Of a stretch of 64,000 nt of DNA, positions 1-11,382 are shown one piece after another; within the stretch, counting starts at the first letter, position 1; every line of letters begins with the position of its first letter. Made by a program: the position numbers and the translations under genes. The DNA comes from Thuidium tamariscinum. Lineage: Eukaryota > Streptophyta > Bryopsida > Hypnales > Thuidiaceae. The stretch covers positions 13,330,001 through 13,394,000 of the forward strand of contig OX344753.2 in the NCBI GenBank assembly GCA_947034885.2, given 5' to 3'. The notes below the pieces were generated by a model. The model saw only the letters and a program-made list of their open reading frames with translations. It was not told the origin of the DNA and made no database searches.

Positions 1-469
1 AAATACATGGAAGGGTTGAGTCATGTTGGAATTTATGGTCAATCAAAAAATCTCGTAGATGCTTATACCACATGCGGCCGGCTTATTTTAATCTATAGAG
101 AGCTCGTTGCAGTTTGAGGCCAGAATACTTGCTCGGAGTATCAGGTGGAGGAGGTGTAGATAAAAAGTTGGGAGGAGGCCATATATAGATTGTAGCATCT
201 AGGTTTCCATAGAGATAGGCTGTCACAACATCTAAAAGTGTGGTTTCTAAAGAGTTTTGGACAGCTAAACCGAGGAGATACCTAAAGGTAGTGGCATCCA
301 TGACATGAGAATATGTAAATGTAAAATCTACACCAGGACGTTGAGTGAATCTTTGGGCTACTAATCGTACCTTATACCAAACTACTTCGCCTTTGGTATT
401 TCGTTTGCGGGTAAAGATCAACTTGTACCCTATCGGTTTTGTAGGAAGATTGGTCAACAGAGGACCCAA
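1..469 (-). pseudogene. copia reverse transcriptase, N-terminal part, interrupted
   Basis: Copia reverse transcriptase motifs are clear: KPIGYKLIFTRKRN, then YKVRLVAQRF, FTYSHVMDATTFRYLL, LDVVTAYLYG and finally LQRALYRLK. The frame hits a TAA at about 83-85, where the family normally has Gln. The same frame continues past it (AGRMWYKHLRDFL) to the window edge. It is out of frame with integrase. The YVDD active site would lie beyond position 1. Confidence 0.85.
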
Positions 470-1038
470 AACTTGATGTTTTCTAAGAGAAGAATACTCT
501 GCAGCAAGAGCAACTTGCCACTTTGGCTAGTCAGGGCTAGATTTGGCTTCATCTAATGTAGCCGGATCAGACTCATCACTAAGTATCCGAGTAATGAAGG
601 CGGTCACAATGGATCCGTCATCGGAGAAACAAGAGAGTGGTGAATGAGCATCCGTGAGAGAGGTACATCACTATATAAACTAACATGCTGAGAGCGAGGT
701 TGCTTGGATGTAGAATTAGGTGGCTCAGATTTACGTTTGGAAGGAATGACACTAATGGACGTAAGACCTGTGCCCGGTAGAGGATTCCGAGTGATTCGAG
801 GACCGTTGCTAAAACCATCTGGTAATTTGTCTGCAAGGGACTGTAAATGTAGCAGTTTCTTGACCTATAACTTAGCTAGGGCTGTACGAGGGTCTGAGTT
901 TTGAATGAAGGTCTCTGATGCACAAAAATCTAAGGCAGTGGTCTTGCTATGGGTTAAAGAAGGAAAACTATTCTCTTCAAAGTGACAATTGACAAATTTG
1001 GCACGTTGTAGAGTGCTCGTCAAAGGTGTAACGTATCA

Positions 1039-1995
1039 AATAATGCTAGGGGAATCAAAACCTATATAAATCCCTGCTTGACGATGACTATTCATCGTTT
1101 TTCGATGCAGTTCGGCAACTGGGACCCAAACTCTACAACCAAATACACGAATATGGGAAACATTGGGTACTCGCCCGGATACTAATTCAAGAGAAGACTA
1201 AGTATTGAGTAGGGTCGGACGGAACCTAAGTAGTGTAGCTGCATGTAAAACTGCATGCCCCCACATTGTAGTGGGCAACTTGGCATGAATCAATAAGGGC
1301 CGAGTGATAAGCTGGATCTTCTTGATATACGCCTCCGCCAATCCATTTTGTGAATGCTCATACGGTACAGAGTATGTCAATGAAATCCCATTGGCAATAC
1401 AATAATCCTCAAAAGTATGAGAACGAAATTCTTGGGCATTATCCATCCGTAAATTCTTCACGGGATTGTCCGGATAATGAGTTCGAAACTTAATAAGCAT
1501 TGCCAAGAGCTTGGAAAATACTAAGTTTCGAGTGCTGAGCAAAGACACCTCTGCATGTTGGCCCGAAGCATCAACCAATACAAAAAAATATCGAAATGGA
1601 TCGGAGGCTGGAGTAATGGGTCCGCATATGTCACCTTGTAGGCGCTCCAATATAGGGGGAAGTTCCGTTGGTAACTTCCAATAAGATGGGCGCTTAATAA
1701 ATTTGCCTTGTGAGCATGTTCTACAGCTTCCAACTTTTTCAGCATCACTTGTACTCAAAGTATGTCCTTCCAATAATGGTATCATTTTTCGCATCAGAGT
1801 GGTACCTGGATGGCCCAACCGACTATGCCACAGTCCAATCTTAGTTGGAGGTGGGAGTACCAAAGGAGAGCCCCGTGGGTTGCTTTCACATAATAGTCCA
1901 TGAGATGCTTCTGCAGTAACGTGGGTTGCCTGGCCATAGCCTGAGGTCCTGGACTCTTCATCAACTCCCGCCGCAGAGGAGAAGTGGAAAGATGC
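1039..1995 (-). pseudogene. copia integrase, interrupted
   Basis: In the frame of gag, this segment carries the pre-integrase zinc-binding motif (WHSRLGH, then CRTC). The integrase core has all three acidic positions visible: Asp in GDICGPI, Asp in RMDNAQEF and Glu in NGLAEAYI. A TAG at 1198-1200 cuts the frame after LRFRPTLLNT. Beyond it the typical downstream text (HIRVFGCRVWVP, then AGIYIGFDSPS) continues to a TGA at 1036-1038. The catalytic residues are preserved although the frame is closed on both sides, which fits a fairly young but dead copy. Confidence 0.85.
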
Positions 1996-3414
1996 CTACG
2001 CAGGACTTATAAATATCTCGTATAGGCTAGTGACTCCTGCTTTCGCAATGGCAAGGCGGTACCTTCCTTGCCTGAGTATCAATACCTCTTCATGGTTGTC
2101 GACATCAGTGGACACATCAATTCCATTGGCCCGCAAATCACGAAAGCTGATCAGGCTCCGGGGGGCATCAGGGGCATACATAGCCTTTTTACACAGGAGG
2201 GGGGTCCCCCCAGGCAATACTATAGTTGCCTGGCCCTTTCGGAACCGAAAGTTCCGACTTCCAGCAATTGTGACTACATCACAAGTTTGCCAGGCAGCCC
2301 TATGGCCAGAAAACGTGAAATACTTTGGATCTCTAAGAATTGTATGCGTTGTGGCGCTATCAATGAGAGCTACATCTCGGGGGGTTGACTCTTCGGAGGT
2401 ATATACCATGTAAGTTTCGGTATTTAGCTCAGAAGAAGAAGGGGCATCTAAGGTATGAGCCTCCCTCTTTTCATTTCTAAGCTGTTGTAACTCCTCATAC
2501 ATACTCACAAAATACTGAGAAGTGCGGCAGTCCCTGGCAATATGCCCTTCACGGCCGCACTTGTGACAAGTACGCTTGTCACGGTTGTCACGAAAAGAGG
2601 ACTTCTTTTTGGCGTTCCTATCAAAAGATTTTTCATATGGTCGAAATGAACGATTTGAGTTTTGAGTAGACCGTGAAACTCTATCAAAAGATGGTCTAGA
2701 GAATTTGGACTTATCTCTAGGGTGTCGCCGTGTTGGTGATCGCTCCCGTTGTTGCTTGTTTCCCCGTGGCTGTCGCCTCGAGATCTCAGAGGTGTGAGCC
2801 TCCCGGGCGGGTTTTGCTTCTGCGTTCTTGAGAAGAAGTTGGTGCTCCTTTTCAGCAAGTAAAAGGTAGGACATCAGTTCGAAATGAGTCTTAAACTTCA
2901 TATTTCTATATTGTTGAGCTAAAAGAGCAGAAGCCGTAGGAAAAGTAGATAGGGTTTTATCTATCAATTCTCTATCTGTAATCTTATCTCCACCAAGACA
3001 AAGCTGAGCAGTAATGCGATGCAATTCACTATTGAATGAAAGGAGATCGGGGAAATCAAGAACACGAAGAGAAATCCACTCATTTCGAGCTTGAGGAAGA
3101 AAGATAGTGCACTCATGATAAAACCGAGCGTGAAGTTGACGCCATAGCTCCGCCGGGTTGTCAACTTGGATGTATTGCTGTCGAAGAGAGGTGTGAAGGT
3201 GGCGGCGAGGAACAAGCAAAGCTTTCCACTTGGATGACATTGGAAAATCCGCCTCCGGTTCATCATCGATTGCATCGTCCAACTCCTCTGAATAAAAGTA
3301 CGCTTTTACATTTATACTCCACTCCATGTAATTGCTACCATCTGCTTCAAGAGCATCAAACAAAAGTGGTTGTACCCGGGAGCTACTCTCCCGTAGTGAC
3401 TTCTTATCCGCCAT
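1996..3414 (-). CDS. copia gag-protease reading frame
   Basis: An open frame of 472 residues from ATG at 3414. I chose this start (MADKKSLRES) rather than the longer open frame, which would run back into the LTR. The N-terminal half resembles the copia gag (UBN2-type) domain. A basic Arg/Ser-rich stretch follows, then one exact CCHC knuckle (CHKCGREGHIARDC), which binds RNA in the capsid protein. Next is an aspartic protease with its catalytic Asp in LIDSATTHT. The frame closes at a TAG (1996-1998), after which the same frame continues into integrase. The stop is most simply a mutation, because in copia elements gag and pol are normally one frame. Gag-protease itself looks intact. Confidence 0.85.
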   Translation of the reverse strand: MADKKSLRESSSRVQPLLFDALEADGSNYMEWSINVKAYFYSEELDDAIDDEPEADFPMSSKWKALLVPRRHLHTSLRQQYIQVDNPAELWRQLHARFYHECTIFLPQARNEWISLRVLDFPDLLSFNSELHRITAQLCLGGDKITDRELIDKTLSTFPTASALLAQQYRNMKFKTHFELMSYLLLAEKEHQLLLKNAEAKPAREAHTSEISRRQPRGNKQQRERSPTRRHPRDKSKFSRPSFDRVSRSTQNSNRSFRPYEKSFDRNAKKKSSFRDNRDKRTCHKCGREGHIARDCRTSQYFVSMYEELQQLRNEKREAHTLDAPSSSELNTETYMVYTSEESTPRDVALIDSATTHTILRDPKYFTFSGHRAAWQTCDVVTIAGSRNFRFRKGQATIVLPGGTPLLCKKAMYAPDAPRSLISFRDLRANGIDVSTDVDNHEEVLILRQGRYRLAIAKAGVTSLYEIFISPA

Positions 3415-3501
3415 AGCTATCATAGCTAAAGACAATAGTGGAAAAGTAAAAATAGAAAAAGAGAATAGCAAAATGAGAGACAAATCGTGCTGATAACGTG
3501 T

Positions 3502-3696
3502 TGTGATGGATAGCCAAAAGCAAGACATACAACCCTAGAACTCAAGGAAGTAAAACCAATAACTGTATTGTAAGGCTTTGGAGATACATTTATATAGGAA
3601 GATATGAATCCTCGGTAGGGGGGTATGAACCCTCGGTAGGAGGGTACTATGAATATCATCCATGTAACTAGGATCGTTTATCATCCTATCTCAACA
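3502..3696 (-). repeat. 5' LTR of the copia element
   Basis: On the minus strand this stretch begins TGTTGAGATAGG and ends TATCCATCACA, the TG...CA form of an LTR. It lies just upstream of gag and contains a TATA-like box (CTATATAAAT, plus 3588-3597). Directly downstream, at 3485-3501, is ACGTTATCAGCACG, a primer-binding-site-like sequence; I could not assign its tRNA. A 195-bp LTR is short but normal for copia. The partner LTR is outside the window, so the ends are inferred from the TG/CA boundaries only. Confidence 0.7.
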
Positions 3697-3844
3697 ATAA
3701 TGAACACTCTACACCTACCATATTTAATTTTTTTTCAAAAATATTAAAAATTGAATTAAATAAAAGATTTCAAATTTATTTTTTGTAGTGTAGAGATTCT
3801 ATAACTACCCATAGACTACCAAAAACTAAAACTCCTCACAACTT

Positions 3845-5250
3845 TTGACTCATTGATCAAGATAGTATGATTTAAAGCTTTCCACTTAGATGTAAATCTA
3901 GGAAAACAAATTTCAAATTTTTATTACTTATAAAAATAATTTTTAAAGTATTTTCTTTTGCTACCTAGGCTACTCGCCAAGCAATGAAAGCTACATATCT
4001 TATAATATCTTTTAAACTATTTAGTCAAAAGTTATGAAAATTATTGGGTCTTAACTCTTTAAGAACTATGGTTGATTTTGGGAGGTAGGGATGCAATTTA
4101 TATATACGATTCTTGAAAAATTCCATTTTGTGACCAATCTATAGATGTAATTCTAAATCAAATTAGGCCTAAATTATTTCTATAGGGAAATTCCTTGAAT
4201 CAAATAAAAAATGAAAGCAATTCAATGGTTCACATCCTTGTAATTAATTTTCAAAGATTGATGTGTTGCAAATAGCCTATGGCACAAGTGCTAAATATGG
4301 TTTGCCATAATTGGGCATTAATTTCACCAAATGCTCCAAAAATTGATCTTAAACCTTCTAACTAGTTCTTTCACATATGTAAGCAGTCATCTTTTGCATT
4401 CATTATATTTTTTGTGCAATATTTCATATGTAAAGGGCTGGGCAATTCAAGTTTGGACAAAGTAGTAGGTAATGCATTTTTTCACGTATTTTCTTGAAAA
4501 TGGCTTTGTTAAGAGCATACAAAGACACTCTAATTGCATTGTTCTAAGGATTTTTTGAAATGAGATGTTCTGTAAAAAATAATAGACAAAAAGTCCAAAA
4601 ATCAACTAAAAACTAGTTGGCCGGTCCTTAAAGGGTTAAAGTTAGTGCTTGAAAAAATGTTGTGTGAAAATTTCAAAGAAAAAGAAATTCTATATGTAGT
4701 GAGTTGCCTAAAATTACTATGTTACCAAAAAATGCAGTTTGGTCATTTAGGAGTTAAGGCCCAATATTTTCATAACTTTTTACTATATAGTTTAAAAGTT
4801 ATTGTAAGATAAATTAGAGAAGATTTGGACGAATAGAAGATTATAAGTTCCCGCGTAGTGGGGAACTACATGAACTATAGAATTGTAGAAAGTTGATGTG
4901 GTCCAACGATGACCATGTCAAATTTTTTTTTTAAATCAATTTTTTCTCAATTTCAATGGTCCCCTCTAATTTTTTTTGGTATTTATGACAGCTGAAACAA
5001 TCAACCCTTCCTTCATTGTTGCAGGAACAACAAGGCAAATTGGCCAGAAATAGCCCTTTACAAAGCCAAATCTCATCTAATGTGTAGCTTTTATTGCTTA
5101 GTGGTTAGCTTGGGCAATCCAAAAAAGCATCTTTACAAATTATTTTCATAAGAAATAAAAATTTGAAATCGTTTTTTTAGATTTGTTTATGGTTAATAAA
5201 CAACCTACACCTATTTTGGATCATACTCTACTTCTTTCTACTCATTATTC
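3845..5250. repeat. Long imperfect inverted repeat (foldback-like element)
   Basis: Two pairs of arms face each other. The stretch 3885-4010 (ending in CAAGCAATGAAAGCTACA) matches the reverse complement of 5085-5190. The stretch 4010-4060 (AAAAGTTATGAAAATTATTG and neighbours) matches the reverse complement of 4740-4805. The arms are imperfect, and the right arm holds about 280 extra bases between its two matching blocks. No coding potential is visible inside. The outer ends are not sharp, so a named transposon class is not justified. Confidence 0.5.
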
Positions 5251-6646
5251 TTTTCCCATATGTTGTAGAATTCCAAATGATCCAAAACCTTTTAGACATG
5301 TAGCCAATTTGCTTCAAATAACAAATTCAAATAGTAAGCACTATTTTAGACATTTATTCATGCAAATTTGACTATTTGAAGAGTAGTTGCTTAGGTTTTT
5401 TGTGGGATTAAAAAATATATATTTGCTAATTCAAACATTGATATTTTGCAATCAAACTTCTATAGTATTTCAAACCAATTAACTATAATATCCTATGGTT
5501 GTATCTGTCTAAAAATGATTTTTTTTCAAAAGTTGGTGCTTGTATTAGAAATGGCAATTTTAGAGCGTTTTTAGTGAAAACATAGTCAAAATCCTTTTGG
5601 AGTTAAGGTAGGTGTACAAAAATGTAACTAGTTTGCAAAACAATCTTTTCAGATTCTTGCCTAAAATATAAGTTGTTTGAACACAAGTCAGTTGAATTTT
5701 GATATGCAGAGTTTTAAACTTTGAAAGTTCATAATTTCTTAGTATATTGTCCAAAAAATACAAGCATCAAAGAGAATATGAAATATCTTTTTAGCTCTCA
5801 ATAAGGTCCAACAAAAATTCACACAACTTAATAATATAAATAATGTTGAACTTCTTATTTATACAATTTTAATTTTAATTCCTTTGGTTTTTTCTTAAAT
5901 TAAAAGAAATTTGACCATGGTTTTCATAATTCTTGAAATTTTGATCCATTTTCATCTTTTAGTTTCCATAGAAATATTAATTTCTCCCCCCTTTATTTTT
6001 TTTCAACTCTTGAAAATACATTAGCCATTAATTCTCCTCAAACCCTATAGAGATACTTTTTTCTTTCAAAACACTAAAAAATTTGTAAAATTTTGAAATG
6101 AAATAATTATAGAAATTAATGTTTGATAAAATAAAAAAATTTGCTAAATTTATTATAAAGAAAAAATAGTACTTGAGAATTTTGGATGTAATAGCTCAAA
6201 ATTAGATTTAGTATGCATTTGGTCAAAGGTTTGAAATCTATTTTTTTAAGCAAAATAGCAAAGTTTCAAATATGTACATGAGAGTCACTATTATGTATCC
6301 TTGAAAGTGTGAGCCTATAAGTCTAAAAAACTATCCACCTATCGTATAAGTGTCTTTATTAAAGAGATCTTATATTATTATAGTATATTTATATTATAGA
6401 TACATATATTATGTGTGTTTATATTATAAGCCTCTTCAATAGTTGTAGTGTATGTATGTATATGTATATGTTCTCAAGAATCATTCATGCTCACATATTA
6501 ACATTGTTGGTTTGAGAGGCTGAAATCTAACTAATATGTAGATTTTGAATTTTCAATCTCATAGATTTGTACATTTCAAATTTTTTGATTTAGATCCTTT
6601 TTCAATAATAATAAAAATATGATTCAAATATGATTTCAAAATAATA
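5251..6646. other. AT-rich intergenic stretch, no gene seen
   Basis: Strongly AT-rich with only short chance open frames and many homopolymer runs. I see no splice-supported gene, RNA gene or recognisable repeat family here. Confidence 0.6.
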
Positions 6647-6915
6647 CATTAGAGGGGATTCAAGGCGAACAGGAGAGTGTGAGAGTGAACGCAGAAATCT
6701 GCCGCAGAAATGCAGAACTGGCCTCTGCTGACGTGGTCGAGAGTGTGCCACATCACCAAATTTTTTTTGAATTTTTTTTGGACTTTTTTTTTGCATTTCT
6801 AGACAAACTTTTTTTTTGAAAAAAAAATTAATTAATTGCTAACCTGACAGTATCGGGAACAATTCTGGGAACAGGGCTTTCGTAGTCTCATGTTGGCCTC
6901 AAATCCCCTCTAATG
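6647..6915. mobile_element. MITE, CATTAGAGG family, copy 1
   Basis: The left end reads CATTAGAGGGGATTCAAGGC. The reverse complement of the right end reads CATTAGAGGGGATTTGAGGC, giving about 20 bp of terminal inverted repeat. The element is 269 bp and non-coding, with T-rich middle runs. A second copy of nearly the same length lies at 56349-56613. The palindromic TA within CATTA...TAATG could be a TA target duplication, but this is not proven. Confidence 0.75.
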
Positions 6916-7199
6916 GTATTGTGTAGATTTCATTTGTTTAAATATTTTACAATTTTATGTATTACAAAAAAATTTAGATTTTTATAATAGACAAACCATA
7001 TAAATGTTAGACTTTTTTGAATTGAATTCATTGCCTAGGATATTGACAACTTACAAGTCTTATATGTCCAACTTCATGGTACCCTTGACAATTGATATGA
7101 AACAATTGCATTTTGCAAAATTTACCAAATATTAGGTAGATATAACATTGAAATGTAAGATGTATCAAAGCGTTGTAAAATCATTTTTACAAATCAACA

Positions 7200-7657
7200 T
7201 TGGAAATTTGAGAAGGATTGATTGTAGTGATGAGATTTATTCAAAAGCATGATTTTGAAACCATTTTCAATGTGTAGAATTGCACGAGCAAGGGGGTCCT
7301 ATTTACATGAACATGGAAGAAATAAAATAATTTAAAAAAAATTCTTTTTGGTGGACATCTGACTATCTAATGTGGAAATATACCACACAAATTTCAAGTA
7401 TAAATCATTAATTTTGGGTACTCCATAGTACTAAAAAACCCTAAATTATAAAGTGTGATAAATTAGCTAAATTGAAATTTAATTAGTAAATATTTTTTTG
7501 AAATTTCTGAAAAGTAAGGATTCTCATTACTATCAAGTTGGTCATCTTTAATAAAAATTTCAAGTAAATTAGCTTCATGTCCCAAAAGTTATAACCAATG
7601 GCACAAAAGTCACTTCCATTGTAACACCAAAAAGGACAATCCTTTCTTGCAATCACT
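7200..7657. mobile_element. GGGTGATTGC-family MITE, left-truncated (copy F)
   Basis: The right end (7641-7658) reads CCTTTCTTGCAATCACTC, the family terminus. The interior shares family text with copies A and B, for example the block around the CCATAGTACTAAAAAACCCTAAATT region near 7421-7446. The left terminus is not recognisable, so the start is approximate. It is non-coding. Confidence 0.5.
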
Positions 7658-8507
7658 CATGAACGTAAGAAATATTTGTTATTATTTGATGTTGTTACAA
7701 ATTTTGCATAAATCTATTGGCAACATTGTATAGTAGGGTATAGTTGATTTATGAATTTTTGCAGCATTGTAATTTTCACTTGCAAATTTGGAAACTTTAG
7801 GGAGCTTTAACATGTTAAAAAATGAACTGATTTTGAAATTGCAAATTATGTTGGAATTGTATAGAAGAGTAATTTATCGCCGTAACAAATATTTATTTGT
7901 AAAACTCAAAATCATACAACAATCATGTTGGATGTTTTCTTTATACTATCTACCATCTAATGCTACCACCTTTCACCAATATTGTTACCACTTGCATTCA
8001 ATTGGGCATGTTTGAAATGAGCCTTTGTAGTTGTTGTAACTTGATACTTCATTTCATACTAGTAAGATTTATTGAATCATTTCTTGCTTGTCATTTGGCA
8101 TATAGCAATTTTGCAATAGTTCATTAACTATCTTTTATGTACAAATCAGTCTGTGGGGGGTCAAGTTTGGTGAATTTGGAGGCCAATCTCATTTTATAAT
8201 CTTTTGGGTTAACTTCTACATTTCAAAAACTTTAAGTTTATGATGCATTGGATCACCATCTTCTATGAGGAAAGGTTATGTGGTTCATCATGCTATAAAG
8301 TAAAGAACACTCTATGTGGGCTTATAAACATTTCAAACAAAATTTGATATTGCACTTTGTTTATTTATGGCATAAAGACCAATCAAGAGATTTGTCAAAT
8401 CCAATAAAAAACATCTAAACCATCATTGATGAGCATCTAGATTTGAAAATAGGTACAACATAATTTTGTACATTCTTCTCATATATCCTTCTTCAAATTC
8501 AAATGTT
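7658..8507. other. AT-rich intergenic stretch, no gene seen
   Basis: There are short chance open frames only. One 75-codon frame at 7788-8015 has no recognisable domain and lies in AT-rich sequence, so I do not call it a gene. Confidence 0.6.
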
Positions 8508-8512
8508 CCCAA

Positions 8513-9240
8513 GGGTCCTTGCAAGAAACACCGTGCAAAAAGCGTAGCGTTTTCAATAGTATTTTTTTTTCCGGGAATACTTTAAAATTAGAAAAACAAG
8601 TTTTAAAAAAAGTGAAAAATATGTTTCATGTATAAACCTTTAAGAAGAAGGTACCCTAGAAAGGAAAGGCATAGGAAAAATCTCTAAGTAGGAAATCCAG
8701 AAAAGTGCAAAATCTCATGAAAATTAGTACTTCCACATTTTAATTTGTAAAAAATAGGAAAATCAATTTTAAGAAAAAATAAAAATTGGCCATTTGAAGA
8801 AAGTTGATTTTGATGAGATTTGACCAAAAGATCGATCTTAGAACCATTACCATTGTTCAAAAATTGCGTGCCAAAAAAAAAAGTTGTACTCATGTGGAGG
8901 ACATAAAAAAACATATTTTTAAATTCTTATTTGGAATTTGTAGGTTTTACACCTATGCAAATAGACCATGAAAGTTTCGTCATCAAATCATTAAATTTAG
9001 ACACTGCGAACATAATGGTAACCATAAACGTATTTATGTGACAGCTCAACGGAAATGTTTTTTAAATATAAAATGATTTTTTTTAATTTCTAAAAAATTA
9101 GGGATCTAATAAACTTCAAGTTAGGTATGTTCAATAAAAATTTAATGTTCATTGGACTTAATCTCCAAAAGTTATAGTGGAAAACAAAAAAGTGGTTCGC
9201 GGTGTGACGTGAAATAGGACTGGTGTTTCTTGCAATGACC
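8513..9240. mobile_element. GGGTGATTGC-family MITE, complete (copy A)
   Basis: The left end is GGGTCCTTGCAAGAAACACC. The right end, reverse-complemented, is GGTCATTGCAAGAAACACC. The 728-bp element is flanked by CCCAA on both sides (8508-8512 and 9241-9245), a perfect 5-bp target duplication. The interior is collinear with copies B and C, including the shared CTAAGTAGGA block and the AGAAAAGTGC block. It has no transposase and so would be mobilised by an enzyme encoded elsewhere. Confidence 0.85.
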
Positions 9241-9245
9241 CCCAA

Positions 9246-10050
9246 AAGTTTATTCAAATTCAAAAGACAACTCAAATGTTGTTTCGTCCATATGATATTT
9301 TTCCAATCTTCCTATGCCCAATTGCAATGTTCTTTAGCAAATGCCAATGTTTGAGATTTGTGTTGTGGATTGAGGTAGGATTTTCCAAAAATTTTATGCT
9401 TTACAAACTCATATCTATGAATGTATTTATAGATGGTATTTTGGTGTATATGAAATATCTCCCCAAATACTTCTAATTACACATTGGTGGCAATTATGAT
9501 AGGAAAGTTAAGAGACGTCTCTCATCACACAATCAATTGGTTTTCTAAACTTAGGTTGTCGTTTATGAGTTGTACTTCATCTAGATGTTTTCAACTTCAA
9601 TGTCAAAATAGTCTATACTAACAATGAAATATGGCATTTGAAGTGAAGTGGTGATATCTTTGCATTTCATCCTGCCTTGACACATTCTAATGATGAGAGC
9701 CCTCTCACTGTCACTTGACATCCTTGTCCTGATTGGAATTAAATTACAAAAAAAAGAATTTCATAAGTATGGCAATAGAAACAAAAAATCTATGTCAAAA
9801 CGAAAAGGAAAAATTTACATGAAAGTAATGGTAAAAGAATGACTCACTAGAATCTAAAATGAATCAAGAGCATTAATGAATCAAGAGCATTAGCAAATAT
9901 TTGGATTTTGGAAGTACTCACATGCATTCCAATTCATTGAAGCTAGGCTTGATATATTGGAGTATTGTAAAAATTAAAAGGTCTCTTACAAGGTCCATAA
10001 GTCAGCACTAGCGGAGCTTGCGGGCTGGATCGTGATCGGGTCGAGTATAA
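9246..10050. other. Intergenic stretch, no gene seen
   Basis: AT-rich. A small direct duplication (ATGAATCAAGAGCATTA twice) lies near 9858-9892. No coding or RNA gene is supported. Confidence 0.55.
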
Positions 10051-10054
10051 TTAA

Positions 10055-10985
10055 TAAGTTAACAAGCTGCGTGGTGCGTCCCTTCTAGCCTGACTGCGCC
10101 TACCGCGAGCTTCATGACGAGTCCACGTGGGATGCTGTTCCTGTGCCTGCAGCAACGAGCGCCACCCGCAAGGCGAACCGATTCTTCTGCCACTTCGATA
10201 AAGTGTTGCAATGGTATGCGAAGCACAGCCCTGTCAAACCCGGTCGTGAAACGACTATCGACGTACAACTCCATCCATAGCTAGCTTGGATTCTGAACCG
10301 GAAGGAAGTGGATGCGCTCACACCAGCCGACCGGCGTGGTTCTTCTCCCTGCTCGTGTTCGGCGCACAGGGCTGTGACCTCCAGCGCGCCTCCCGTTCTC
10401 CAGAGGGCCCTCCGTCATCGATCTGCGCACTATGATCTTCAAGCTGCCGGAAGGGACGGATCCGAGCTCAGTCGTGCAGTGCATTCATGCTGCGAAACCA
10501 CATGTACCAGCACGACTTCCCGCTCATGGCTTTGGGACGCGCCCGCGAGTACTTGGATCAGTAGGAGCTCGATTTTGGTGAACCAGTGAAGCCCGCGCGT
10601 GACCGGTTGAGCCACTGCAATCCTTTGCTACCTGGCGAGAAGTACGAGTCTCTTCGTTCAGGTCCCTGTTCAATGTTGTGCAGTGATACCAATGACAGAT
10701 TGCTTGCAGCTCCTCTGCACATTCCTTCATATCAAAGCTTTGGTCAACTGGCAAAATTCGGGACTTAATTATTTGTTCGTTTATATCATGCTTGTTTCCA
10801 CGATGGTGCATTTGGAAGCTCAATTTCTGGCAGAGAAAGAACCCAGTAGTTTCTGGAGACTGATGCAGGTCCATAACTCCATATCTGTTAGACTGTTTTG
10901 GGAAACAGAGGGTAAGGAAAGCCCAATCATCCCAAGGGAAGCAATTCCATTTCCGTTCAGCACGGAAACTCAAACCTCATCCTAG
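10055..10985. pseudogene. GC-rich island with codon-like text in shifting frames, unrecognised
   Basis: Base composition rises sharply here against the AT-rich surroundings. On the plus strand, protein-like segments appear in different frames. One includes RFFCHFDKVLQWYAKHSP and ends at a TAG near 10279. The following segments (NRKEVDALTPADRRG; IFKLPEGTDPSSVV; FMLRNHMYQHDFPLMALG, closing at TAG near 10564) each need a frame change to join. This pattern fits a decayed gene or retrocopy, possibly with introns. I do not recognise the family and cannot exclude that some changes are introns rather than frameshifts. Confidence 0.35.
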
Positions 10986-10989
10986 AGCT

Positions 10990-11379
10990 TTGGGTTGACA
11001 GATTTGCGCCTCCTATCTTTGAACAAAACTTGTCATTGCACACAGGTTGCCCGTTGCCCAATCAAAAGTCATTAGCTTAAAATTAGTATTCCTTGACTTT
11101 CTTTCATTTCTGAGATTTTGGCTTCTTCTAGTCTTTCAAGTGCGCCTGACATTCCTCGTGGATCAGCCTCAGGTATGGTTCTGTTCTTGCGGAGGCCGGC
11201 TTTGTTTTTGAAAGAATGTTTGTGCTATACTGCTATAGTGCTCCGGGCAGGTTAGGGGACGCCATTGATACCCTCAGCCTAGTAAAAGTACCAATCGAAA
11301 GTTCCTACTTTACAGAATTTAAACGAGCCTGCGCACAGCAATGCCCTCTGATAAGTGTGGGAATGCATTTAGAACATTA
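10990..11379. other. Intergenic stretch between the GC-rich island and a MITE
   Basis: Mixed composition with no open frame of note and no recognised repeat. Confidence 0.5.
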
Positions 11380-11382
11380 TTA

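Larger units (their letters stand above)
1..3696 (-). mobile_element. Ty1/copia LTR retrotransposon, 5' part, decayed
   Basis: Read on the minus strand, the order is LTR (3502-3696), gag, CCHC zinc knuckle, protease, integrase, then the start of reverse transcriptase at the window edge. Integrase before reverse transcriptase is the copia order. Gag-protease and integrase share one reading frame but are separated by an in-frame TAG at 1996-1998. Further in-frame stops follow at 1198-1200 (TAG), 1036-1038 (TGA) and 865-867 (TAG). The reverse transcriptase is in another frame, so at least one frameshift lies between about 470 and 860. The copy is therefore non-autonomous. The rest of reverse transcriptase, RNase H and the 3' LTR lie beyond position 1, so element length and target duplication cannot be read. 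Confidence 0.93.

Noticed and set aside
3426..3659. 77-codon minus-strand frame starting in the LTR region
   Set aside because: It lies almost wholly inside the copia LTR and reads through a short internal duplication. No protein family resemblance.
10308..10973. Overlapping 93-149-codon frames on both strands in the GC-rich island
   Set aside because: No frame carries a continuous protein-like sequence; the best text moves between frames, so I describe a decayed region instead of a gene.
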